From CAYGWP01 sp964353455 (lineage in GTDB: Bacteria; Planctomycetota; Phycisphaerae; FEN-1346): DNA of 8,574 bases. Positions 1-5,860 of this stretch are shown piece by piece. Where the stretch lies: the NCBI GenBank assembly GCA_964353455.1, contig CAYGWP010000443.1, positions 1 to 8,574 on the forward strand, read 5' to 3'. Position numbers and translations under genes: made by a program. How positions within the stretch are numbered: the first letter of the stretch is position 1; each line of letters opens with the position of its first letter. The notes under the pieces were generated by a model. That model was not told the origin of the DNA. It ran no database searches and worked only from the letters and a program-made list of their open reading frames with translations.

Positions 1-18
1 GTCGGCCGGTCGTTGCGG

Positions 19-1749
19 CTAGCGGGCCTTTTTTCCCGGCGTCCGGAGTTGGGCCTGGACATACACGAGTTCCTTCTCGACGGCGTCGGCAAGGGCCGCC
101 ACGTACGGGTCATCCGGGTTGAGCAGCGACCGTCGCGTGAGGTCGGTCTGGACCTCGACGAGATGCTGCTTTGCCTCGCGCATTGCGGCGGGGTCGGCGG
201 CGGCCCGCGCGATGAGCGCCCTTGCAGCGGAGAGGTTGGCGAGCATCGCCTCGTCGGTGCGCGGATACGCGGCGATCACCTGGCGGAGTGCCCCGATCCG
301 CTTCAGGTGGTCGGGCTCGAACATCGCCAGTTCATACGCCACGTTGCCGACGATCGGGCCGCGCGGGGCCGTCTCGGCCGCAGCCTGTAGCCGCTCGCGG
401 TATCGGTTCGTCCCCTTGAGTCCGAGGGCCGTGAAATAGAGTGCGAGCGCGCGGCCGGAATCGGGGGTGCCCTGGCGATTGTCGGCGATGAGTCCCATGC
501 GCATCAGCGTGTCGCGGCGGATGGCCCGCAGGTGCTCGGCGTTCTCTTTTGCCCGCAGGTCCGGCCCGATCGAAAACAGGTCCCAGACGACCGTGAAGGT
601 GGCGAGCGGGTCCTCCTTCGGGGCCTCGATCTTCGCCGTCTGGTCGAGGACCTCGCGGTGGAACCGTTCGGCCTCGTCGAAGAGACCCTGGCGCGCGGCA
701 TCGTCGCCCAGGTGCGAACGCGCATCGGCCGCCCACACGCTCTTGGGGTGCTGCTGAAGAAGTTCCTGCCAGACCTCGCGGCTGCCGCGAGTTACGGTCC
801 CGGCGCGGGTCCCGTTCTCGACCTGCTCGACGTCGGCCGCAAGGTGCGCCCGGACCTCGGCGGCGCGCGGGCCGGTCGGGCATCGGCCCAGGAATTCCTG
901 GAACAGGTCTATCTCGGAAGGCTGCGCGGCCAGGCCCACGGCCCGCGGCGCGAGAGGCTCACGCAGGAACCCGTAGCGGATCTCGTCGATGCCGACCAGC
1001 GCCGGCAGCGCCATCACCGGCCCGGCCACGAGGACCGCCAGGGCCGCCGCAGGCCACCGGACGTGCCACCTGTCGGCCGTGCCGGCCCCGACGACCGCAA
1101 GGGCCGCTAGGACCGCCGTCACGGCCGCCGTGACGGGCGCCACGTAGGCGAGCGACTTAAGCGCCGGCGCAAGCGTCTTGGCGGCGATCGCCGGGACCGC
1201 AAGCAGGGTCGCGTCGGGCGCGGGCTGCGGCTCGCCTTTGCCGAAGTCCGTCAGCGCCGTCGCCACGAACCAGTACACCGCCACCGGGGCAAGGCCCATC
1301 AGGGCGCTGACGAATTTGCTCCCCAGGCGCAGCGTCCATCCGGCCGCTATCCAGACGCCCAGGGCCGTCACGGCCGACAGCACCAGGCTCGGCCCAAGCA
1401 GGGCGATGGTGATCGCGAGCAGCCACCCGCCGCGCTTCCCGTACATGATGCCCGTCAGGATGGGCGCGGCCGCCAGCATTGCCAGCCACATGCCGATGAC
1501 GAAGCCGTACGCCGGCCGGTCAACAATCGAGACGGGCCACGTGACCCATGCGCCCAGGTCGAGGGCCGGACGGATGAACGGGTCGGCTTCGCCCGTCAGG
1601 AGGTTCCGCAGCGTCCAGGCCGCCCCGCCGGTCACGAGCAGGAGGAGGCCCAGGTACACGTTGGCCTCGGGCAGATACGCGCGTCCGCAGCGGTTGCAGA
1701 CCTCGTCGCCGACGTCGGATTCGTAGAAGAAACATTTAGCGCAATGCAT
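19..1749 (-). CDS. Zinc-ribbon, multi-pass membrane protein with TPR-like C-terminal half
   Basis: I do not recognise a named family. The 576-residue protein opens with a four-cysteine zinc-ribbon pattern, C3-x2-C6 and C18-x2-C21. About six hydrophobic segments follow, near residues 30-50, 80-103, 108-138, 146-167, 194-223 and 232-254. From about residue 278 to the end the protein is soluble and helix-rich, with tol-pal/TPR-like phrases such as LLQQHPKSVWAADARSHLGD (331-350), EAERFHREVL (359-368) and VIAAYPRTDEAMLANLSAAR (491-510). This suggests a membrane-anchored scaffold whose zinc ribbon and repeat domain bind partners, but no enzymatic motif is visible. The ATG start places C3 right at the N-terminus, as usual for such ribbons, with a weak AGGCG ribosome site four bases upstream. 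It ends in TAG. It follows ubiE by 117 bases that hold two hairpins. The reading frame is solid; the function is unknown. Confidence 0.86.
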   Translation of the reverse strand: MHCAKCFFYESDVGDEVCNRCGRAYLPEANVYLGLLLLVTGGAAWTLRNLLTGEADPFIRPALDLGAWVTWPVSIVDRPAYGFVIGMWLAMLAAAPILTGIMYGKRGGWLLAITIALLGPSLVLSAVTALGVWIAAGWTLRLGSKFVSALMGLAPVAVYWFVATALTDFGKGEPQPAPDATLLAVPAIAAKTLAPALKSLAYVAPVTAAVTAVLAALAVVGAGTADRWHVRWPAAALAVLVAGPVMALPALVGIDEIRYGFLREPLAPRAVGLAAQPSEIDLFQEFLGRCPTGPRAAEVRAHLAADVEQVENGTRAGTVTRGSREVWQELLQQHPKSVWAADARSHLGDDAARQGLFDEAERFHREVLDQTAKIEAPKEDPLATFTVVWDLFSIGPDLRAKENAEHLRAIRRDTLMRMGLIADNRQGTPDSGRALALYFTALGLKGTNRYRERLQAAAETAPRGPIVGNVAYELAMFEPDHLKRIGALRQVIAAYPRTDEAMLANLSAARALIARAAADPAAMREAKQHLVEVQTDLTRRSLLNPDDPYVAALADAVEKELVYVQAQLRTPGKKAR

Positions 1750-1775
1750 AATTCGCCTGAGCGGGTTCAGTCTTT

Positions 1776-1853
1776 GCGCGGTGGGTCTCCGGACCCACCG
1801 CGCCCGAATTTCCGGCTATTCCTTTGCGCGGCGGTTCGGGAGAACCGCCGCGC
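1776..1853. repeat. Twin 28-bp hairpins, same family
   Basis: Two perfect hairpins lie exactly 50 bases apart in the ubiE-to-membrane-protein gap, at 1776-1803 and 1826-1853. Each has 12-bp arms and a four-base loop: arm GCGCGGTGGGTC with loop TCCG, and arm GCGCGGCGGTTC with loop GGGA. Both are preceded by CTTT on the plus strand. The arms differ at two positions (7 and 10), and both changes are matched on the opposite arm, so pairing is preserved. No T-run follows on the minus strand, so these are not ordinary intrinsic terminators. A dispersed palindromic repeat (REP-like) fits best. Confidence 0.85.
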
Positions 1854-1866
1854 CGTGTTCTCGCGT

Positions 1867-2697
1867 CTAAGCGGGTTTTCGCCCGACGAAAAGCGACACG
1901 ACGCCCGCCGTCAAAGGTTCGATGCGGACCGACTCGAAACCCGCCTGCCCTATGGCCGCCGCCGTCGCCTCCGGCGCGGAAAACGCCTCAACCGATGCGA
2001 CCAGGTAGCGGTATCCGCCGTGTCGGCTCCCCGAAATCCACGCCCCAAGAGTAGGCAGAATCCGCCGAAAGTAAAGCCTAAACGCGCCCGCAAGCAGGCC
2101 CCGGCCCGGCGGCGGGTGAAATTCCAGGATGACCGCCGCACCCCCCGGCCGCAGCACACGCAGCATCTCCGCCAGGCCGCGACCAGGGTCCGCCAGGTTC
2201 CGCAGGCCGAACGCGCACGTGATGGCATCGACCGATGCGTCGGGCAGCGGCAGGGCGAGGGCATCGGCCTCCAGTATCGCCGCGCGGCCCGAGAGGCCCG
2301 CCCGGGCGAACTTCCGCCGCGCAAGCGCGAGCATCGGCCTCGCAAAGTCGCACGCGATCACACGCGCTTCCGGCATCCGCCGCGCAACCGCCATCGCCAG
2401 GTCGCCCGTGCCGCAGCACAGGTCGATCACGATAACCTCTTCGAGCCGCGACCGTAAGGTCGCGGGTATGCTCGCGGGGGAGTGAGGTTCGCCCCTTGCG
2501 TGGATACCCGCGGACTCACGCCCGCGGCTCGAACATAACGCCACGGCGCACGCCTTTGCCGCCCGTCGGCGCCAACTCCGGTCGCGGCCGACCGACAAGA
2601 GGCGGTTCAGGAAGTCGTATCGCCGCGCGATGCCCCCGAACATCTCCCGGACGTACCGCTCGCGCTCCTCGCCGCCGATAGGGGTCTCTCGGTTCAC
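1867..2697 (-). CDS. ubiE: UbiE/MenG demethylquinone C-methyltransferase with internal insertion
   Basis: This is a class I SAM-dependent methyltransferase that adds the ring C-methyl group to demethylmenaquinone or to the ubiquinone precursor, acting at the cytoplasmic side of the membrane. Visible family marks are YDFLNRLLSVGRDRSWRR (27-44), the SAM motif I DLCCGTGD (92-99), the acidic end of beta-2 at CDF (116-118), AFGLRNLADP (162-171), VLRPGG (181-186) and YRYLVASVEAFS (229-240). At 276 residues it is longer than the usual 230-250. The excess is a block at about residues 55-86, between the first helices and motif I, encoded by the palindrome at 2440-2533. Without it the length is about 244, so the fold is probably intact. 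The start is GTG, fixed by a GGAGGAG ribosome site at 2702-2708. It lies downstream of ubiD. Whether the quinone is menaquinone or ubiquinone cannot be told from the sequence. Confidence 0.93.
   Translation of the reverse strand: MNRETPIGGEERERYVREMFGGIARRYDFLNRLLSVGRDRSWRRRAAKACAVALCSSRGRESAGIHARGEPHSPASIPATLRSRLEEVIVIDLCCGTGDLAMAVARRMPEARVIACDFARPMLALARRKFARAGLSGRAAILEADALALPLPDASVDAITCAFGLRNLADPGRGLAEMLRVLRPGGAAVILEFHPPPGRGLLAGAFRLYFRRILPTLGAWISGSRHGGYRYLVASVEAFSAPEATAAAIGQAGFESVRIEPLTAGVVSLFVGRKPA
2440..2533. repeat. 94-bp composite palindrome inserted in frame in ubiE
   Basis: The ends are perfect 11-bp inverted repeats, TTCGAGCCGCG at 2440-2450 and its complement at 2523-2533. Inside them a second perfect 9-bp pair, CGCGGGTAT at 2461-2469 and ATACCCGCG at 2504-2512, continues the structure. 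The left part also folds alone as CCGCGACC, loop GTAA, GGTCGCGG (2446-2465). The whole stays open in the ubiE frame and encodes a Ser/Arg/Pro-rich stretch that is foreign to the family. A five-base direct repeat, ATAAC, lies near each side (2432-2436 and 2535-2539). It could be a target duplication, but it does not abut the palindrome. A diverged copy lies at 6821-6901. Probably a REP- or MITE-like element. Confidence 0.85.
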
Positions 2698-2701
2698 CGC
2701 G

Positions 2702-2708
2702 CTCCTCC
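2702..2708 (-). promoter_or_regulatory. Ribosome binding site of ubiE
   Basis: On the minus strand the bases read GGAGGAG, ending four bases before the GTG at 2697-2695. This strong Shine-Dalgarno match decides the non-ATG start of ubiE. The hairpin copy at 2712-2730 ends only three bases upstream of it, so folding could influence access to the site. Confidence 0.8.
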
Positions 2709-2711
2709 AGA

Positions 2712-2738
2712 AAAGGGTCCTGGACCCTTTGTTACAAT
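2712..2738. repeat. GGGTCC/GGACCC hairpin, copy next to the ubiE ribosome site
   Basis: The bases at 2712-2730 are a perfect inverted repeat, AAAGGGTCC and GGACCCTTT around a single T. Together with the following TTACAAT this 27-base unit matches 2777-2803 with a single difference (G2731 versus T2796). It lies just upstream of the ubiE Shine-Dalgarno sequence. It may be a repeat copy, a weaker terminator or a leader hairpin of ubiE. Confidence 0.8.
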
Positions 2739-2770
2739 TTCGGCCTTCCTGCTAGCGCCAGGGCCGTTCC

Positions 2771-2801
2771 TGTAAAAAAGGGTCCTGGACCCTTTTTTAC
2801 A
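2771..2801 (-). terminator. Terminator-like hairpin after ubiD (second repeat copy)
   Basis: This is a perfect inverted repeat with 15-bp arms around a single central T. On the minus strand it reads A6, GGGTCC, then GGACCC, T6. It starts 13 bases after the ubiD stop codon. The GC core flanked by A and T runs is what a bidirectional Rho-independent terminator looks like, although the GC part is only six pairs before allowing for a loop. It shares a 27-base unit with 2712-2738, so it may equally be a repeat that doubles as a terminator. If it works, ubiE would depend on read-through or on a promoter between the two copies; I see no convincing promoter there. Confidence 0.6.
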
Positions 2802-2814
2802 ATCCCTTCGCGGG

Positions 2815-4257
2815 CTATTCGAGGTCGTATTCCGTCCAGCGGCGCGTGACGCGGGCGGCGGTGTCGGGGTCGGAGGCGATGGGGTCGGGCCACGGCTGGC
2901 CGCCGGTTTCCTCGGGGAGTTTGCGTGTGGCATCGATGCCGAGTTTGCCCGGCGTTCCGCTGCGCGGCGCGGCATGGTCGAGGACGTCGGCGGGGCCGGC
3001 GGCCAGGACGGTATCGCGCCGCGGGTCCGACTCGGCCCCCATGCGCCAGAAGACCTCGGCCGAATCGTGGACGTTCACGCCCTCATCGACCACGACGAGA
3101 TATTTAGTATATTTCATCTGTCCGAGGCCCCACAGGGCGTGCATCACCTTGTGGGCGTCGAACGGATGGGACTTCCGGATCGAGACGAACGCCCAGTTGT
3201 GGAAGACGCCGAACATCGGCAGCGCCAGGTCCACGACCTCCGGCACGATCGCCCGGACGGCCGGCAGGAACAGCCGCTCGGTGGCCTTCGCCAGGTAGGC
3301 ATCCTCCTTGGGGAAGCGGCCGACGACGGTCGTCGGATATATGGCGTCGCGCCGATGCGTGACGGCCGTCACGCGCAGCACCGGGTACGGCTCGGCGGGC
3401 GAGTAGTAGCCGGTGTGGTCGCCGAAGGGGCCCTCGACGGCCCGCTCGTCGGGATCGACCGTGCCCTCGATGACGATCTCGGCGTCGGCCGGCACTTCAA
3501 GGGGAACGGTCCTGCACGGGACGGTCCGCACGCCAGAGCCGCGGATGAGGCCGGCCAGCACCAGTTCGTTCATGCCGTACGGCAGAGGGGCGGTGGCCGC
3601 GTACGTGAGGACCGGGTCGCCGCCGAGGGCGACGGCGACGGGCATCTCCCGGCGCCTTGCGGCCCAGGCGGCGAAGTTGCGGGCGCCGTCGTGGTCGCGG
3701 TGCCAGTGCATGCCGGCGGCGCGCGGCCCGAAGACCTGGACCCGGTACATGCCGACGTTTCGGTTCCCCCCGTCCGGGTCGGACGTATATACTTGGCCCA
3801 ATGTGATGTACGGTCCGCCGTCGCCGGGCCAGCACTGGATGACGGGCAGTCGCCCCAGGTCGGCATCGGCCGTGTGGACGACCTCCTGGCACGGCCCGTG
3901 GCGGACGGTCTTGGGCGCGGCGGCAGCAAGGTGCACGAGGCGCGGCGCGGCCTTGAGTTTGTCGAGGAGTCCTGCGCCGGCGGCGGGCGGGCGGACCATG
4001 TCCGCGAGGCGTGCCGCCACATCGTCCAGGCTCTCGGCCCCCAGAGCCCAGGCCATCCTCTGCATCGAAGCGAATGCGCCCACAAGCACGGGCATGGTGT
4101 GGCCCGAGACGTTCTCGAAGATGGCGGCGGGGCCGTCCTGGGCGACCAGGCGCGAGGCGATCTCGGCGATCTCAAGTCGCGTCGAGACCTCTGCCCTGAC
4201 GCGCCGCAGTTGGCCGGCGGACTGGAGTTGTGCGATGAATGTTCGCAAGTCGTGCAT
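2815..4257 (-). CDS. ubiD: UbiD-family prenylated-FMN-dependent decarboxylase
   Basis: UbiD enzymes remove the ring carboxyl group of polyprenyl-4-hydroxybenzoate (ubiquinone route) or, as MqnL-type homologues, of a prenylated naphthoate in the futalosine menaquinone route. They use prenylated FMN supplied by a UbiX partner, which is not in this window. From the ATG at 4257 the protein has 480 residues, close to the roughly 490 of E. coli UbiD. Visible marks are NVGMYRVQ (167-174), MHWHRDHDG (183-191), MNELVLAG (229-236) and EGPFGDHTGYY (275-285). R172, E275 and D280 fit the Arg-Glu-Asp/Glu catalytic triad, and N167, H189 and E231 fit the metal/cofactor ligands. An upstream GTG at 4302 would add 15 residues, but these are encoded by a palindrome, and family members start at MxDLRxFI, so 4257 is preferred. 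Its ribosome site is weak (GGGG, eight bases upstream). It may be the MqnL form rather than true UbiD. Confidence 0.94.
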   Translation of the reverse strand: MHDLRTFIAQLQSAGQLRRVRAEVSTRLEIAEIASRLVAQDGPAAIFENVSGHTMPVLVGAFASMQRMAWALGAESLDDVAARLADMVRPPAAGAGLLDKLKAAPRLVHLAAAAPKTVRHGPCQEVVHTADADLGRLPVIQCWPGDGGPYITLGQVYTSDPDGGNRNVGMYRVQVFGPRAAGMHWHRDHDGARNFAAWAARRREMPVAVALGGDPVLTYAATAPLPYGMNELVLAGLIRGSGVRTVPCRTVPLEVPADAEIVIEGTVDPDERAVEGPFGDHTGYYSPAEPYPVLRVTAVTHRRDAIYPTTVVGRFPKEDAYLAKATERLFLPAVRAIVPEVVDLALPMFGVFHNWAFVSIRKSHPFDAHKVMHALWGLGQMKYTKYLVVVDEGVNVHDSAEVFWRMGAESDPRRDTVLAAGPADVLDHAAPRSGTPGKLGIDATRKLPEETGGQPWPDPIASDPDTAARVTRRWTEYDLE

Positions 4258-4274
4258 GAGGGAAACCCCGTCAT

Positions 4275-4298
4275 CACGGGTCGCCGCGGCGACCCGTG
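4275..4298. repeat. Perfect 24-bp palindrome upstream of ubiD
   Basis: The half-site CACGGGTCGCCG at 4275-4286 is followed directly by its exact reverse complement at 4287-4298, with no spacer. It fills nearly half of the 52-base gap between the isomerase-like gene (stop at 4310) and the ubiD ATG. It could be a dispersed palindromic repeat, a transcript hairpin or a dimeric operator. No T-run follows, so termination is unlikely. Its position on the 5' side of ubiD leaves a regulatory role possible. Confidence 0.8.
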
Positions 4299-4309
4299 GC
4301 ACGCGTTTG

Positions 4310-5797
4310 TTACGCCGTCACCGGTTCGATGTTCATGAGTCGGCAGAAGTCCAGGAGTCGCCGCCGGTAGTCGCCGTAGAAGAAGATCTGGTGGAACCCC
4401 GGGTTGGCCAGGACGTCGGTTGCGCCGTCGAACTTGACCATGACGGCGACGACGCAGCCGCCCGCCGGGGGCACGGAGACGTTCCCGAGGACGCGGCCCG
4501 ACTGGACGATCATCTGGAGGTTGCCGCCCTTTGCGGCGCTCTGCATGTCGATGGACGTGACGGGCTGCCCCTCGCGCCAGACCGTCTGGATGGTGGCATC
4601 GCGCTCGCCGTGATGGTGGCGCACGAGGTACGGTTCCGGCGGCCGGCCGAAGCCGTTCAGGCGCGTCGCGCAGGTGCAGTGCGACCCGATGATCGCCTGC
4701 CGCGCGGTCTCCGCCACGGGGTCCACCTGGAACCCCGGCCGGTCGAAGAGGTACTGGACGACGGTGTGCGATGCGGCGGCGCCCGTGTCGGCCTCGCAGG
4801 CGGCCGGCACGCCCTCATCGAGCATCCGCGACCAGGCGAGGCAGGGGAGGGCCAACTTCGTCGGCCCGAGCGCCCCGAGGCAATCCATCGTGATGCCGTC
4901 GGCCTCCTCCTGCTGTAGGATCGTGCGCGCGACCACGTATGAGCGTGCGCCATTGACGACGTCCTGTCGCGTTGCGCCGATTGTCTTCTGTGCCCCGCGC
5001 AGGTGCTCGTCGGCGATGGCCCGCATCTCGTCCGATTCCGGCGTAGCATTGTAGATATCCGCAAAGGTTTTGGACGGGACGGTCCGCAGGTTGATCCCGA
5101 GTTGCGGGTATTGCGATTCCCCGCCCTGGGCCCCGCGGATGACGACGAACCGCATGGCCCGCATCCGCGCGGCGGCGCCCAGCATCTTCATTCCATAGAC
5201 CAGTTCGTCCTGGTCGTCGGTGGAGTAGATGACCGAGCCGGTCTTCTTCGAAGGCGCGGCCGTGTTGGTGGTGAACGACGTGCCGACCGGCGAGAATACG
5301 ACCGTGCGTATGCCGGAGTCGATGGCCTTGACGGCGGTGGGCCAGGCGTGCTCCTGCCGGTCGAGGAGCACGAGGAGCAGGCCGTCGGGGTTGGAGGACT
5401 TGGCCTCGGCGATCCAGGCATCGGCCTCGGCGGCGGCGTAGATCGGATCGGGCCTCAGGTCCGCCTTGAGGCGGAGGGCGGCGGCCGCCTCGCGGATCCT
5501 CTCGGCGTACATCTTGAGCGCGGCCTCGCCGTCATAGACTGCGCCCGGCCACCGGAGACCGTAGGCCCCCTTTCGCCGGACGAAGGCGGCCTTGATGACT
5601 GGGACGCATTTGGCTGCGGGCCCCTTGAGTTGGATCGGCGCGATGCCGGCGGAGGGCGTCGGCCCGGCCGGGCCCGTGCGTCCGGTCGTGCCCCAGCCGC
5701 CCAGAATGGCGGCCCCGGCGAGACATGCCGAGGTTTTCAGGAACTCGCGGCGCCCGAGACGGCAGCCCGCGCCGCAGGAATTCGGACATGAACGCAT
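4310..5797 (-). CDS. Tat-exported sugar-isomerase-like protein (FucI/AraA-like)
   Basis: The 495-residue protein starts with a twin-arginine signal: RRxFLK at residues 16-21, then a hydrophobic stretch CLAGAAILGGWG (25-36). It is therefore predicted to be folded in the cytoplasm and exported, or held at the membrane. The mature part resembles the L-fucose/L-arabinose isomerase superfamily: an alpha/beta N-terminal half with GLLLVLLDR (139-147) and VVFSPVGT (166-173), then DGITMDCLGA (300-309), a CEAD motif (334-337) that would supply a metal-binding Glu, GSHCT (371-375) with a candidate ligand His373, and an HHH run (394-396). Sugar isomerases are normally cytoplasmic, so the true substrate, or even catalysis, is uncertain. 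The start is secure: AAGGAG lies eight bases upstream. It follows the AsmA-like gene by 63 bases and precedes ubiD. Family placement is from motif memory, with moderate certainty; export is better supported. Confidence 0.88.
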   Translation of the reverse strand: MRSCPNSCGAGCRLGRREFLKTSACLAGAAILGGWGTTGRTGPAGPTPSAGIAPIQLKGPAAKCVPVIKAAFVRRKGAYGLRWPGAVYDGEAALKMYAERIREAAAALRLKADLRPDPIYAAAEADAWIAEAKSSNPDGLLLVLLDRQEHAWPTAVKAIDSGIRTVVFSPVGTSFTTNTAAPSKKTGSVIYSTDDQDELVYGMKMLGAAARMRAMRFVVIRGAQGGESQYPQLGINLRTVPSKTFADIYNATPESDEMRAIADEHLRGAQKTIGATRQDVVNGARSYVVARTILQQEEADGITMDCLGALGPTKLALPCLAWSRMLDEGVPAACEADTGAAASHTVVQYLFDRPGFQVDPVAETARQAIIGSHCTCATRLNGFGRPPEPYLVRHHHGERDATIQTVWREGQPVTSIDMQSAAKGGNLQMIVQSGRVLGNVSVPPAGGCVVAVMVKFDGATDVLANPGFHQIFFYGDYRRRLLDFCRLMNIEPVTA

Positions 5798-5805
5798 TGT
5801 TGATG

Positions 5806-5811
5806 CTCCTT
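5806..5811 (-). promoter_or_regulatory. Ribosome binding site of the Tat-exported isomerase-like gene
   Basis: The minus strand reads AAGGAG with an eight-base spacer to the ATG at 5797-5795. This near-ideal site fixes the start, and with it the position of the twin-arginine motif at residues 16-17. Confidence 0.8.
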
Positions 5812-5826
5812 CATTGGAGACCGGGG

Positions 5827-5856
5827 GGCACGGTCGCGCCGTTGCGTGGCCGTGCC
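5827..5856. repeat. 13-bp stem hairpin just after the AsmA-like gene
   Basis: GGCACGG at 5827-5833 pairs with CCGTGCC at 5850-5856. The stem continues inward, with two G-U wobble pairs, to a four-base loop at 5840-5843. It begins four bases after the TGA stop at 5863-5861 on the minus strand. There is no T-run, so it may be a Rho-dependent or mRNA-stabilising 3' hairpin, or another palindromic repeat. It lies upstream of the next gene's ribosome site, in a 63-base gap. Confidence 0.6.
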
Positions 5857-5860
5857 GCCC

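Noticed and set aside
1116..1136. 9-bp inverted repeat CCGTCACGG / CCGTGACGG with a three-base loop inside the membrane-protein gene
   Set aside because: It falls within an Ala/Val/Thr-rich membrane segment whose repeating codons (VTAAVTA) can produce the symmetry without any separate function.
1744..2457. Plus-strand open frame of 237 codons opposite ubiE
   Set aside because: It is Arg/Pro-rich, overlaps the hairpins and the conserved ubiE gene, and has no recognisable domain.
2432..2539. ATAAC direct repeats (2432-2436 and 2535-2539) as a definite target-site duplication
   Set aside because: They are only five bases long, separated from the palindrome ends by unequal spacers of three and one bases, and exact removal of the implied 103 bases would shift the frame. 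Kept only as a possibility.
2731..2776. A possible promoter for ubiE between the two hairpin copies
   Set aside because: A TTTACA-like box is present on the minus strand, but no acceptable -10 box lies at the right distance.
4258..4302. GTG at 4302 as the start of ubiD
   Set aside because: The added 15 residues come from the 24-bp palindrome and a short tail, and UbiD proteins conventionally begin at the MxDLRxFI segment, which starts with the ATG at 4257.
2974..4918. Two long plus-strand open frames (2974-4338 and 3413-4918) opposite ubiD and the isomerase-like gene
   Set aside because: They are antisense to two well-recognised genes, have Arg/Gly/Ala-rich compositions typical of GC-rich shadow frames, and show no family motifs.
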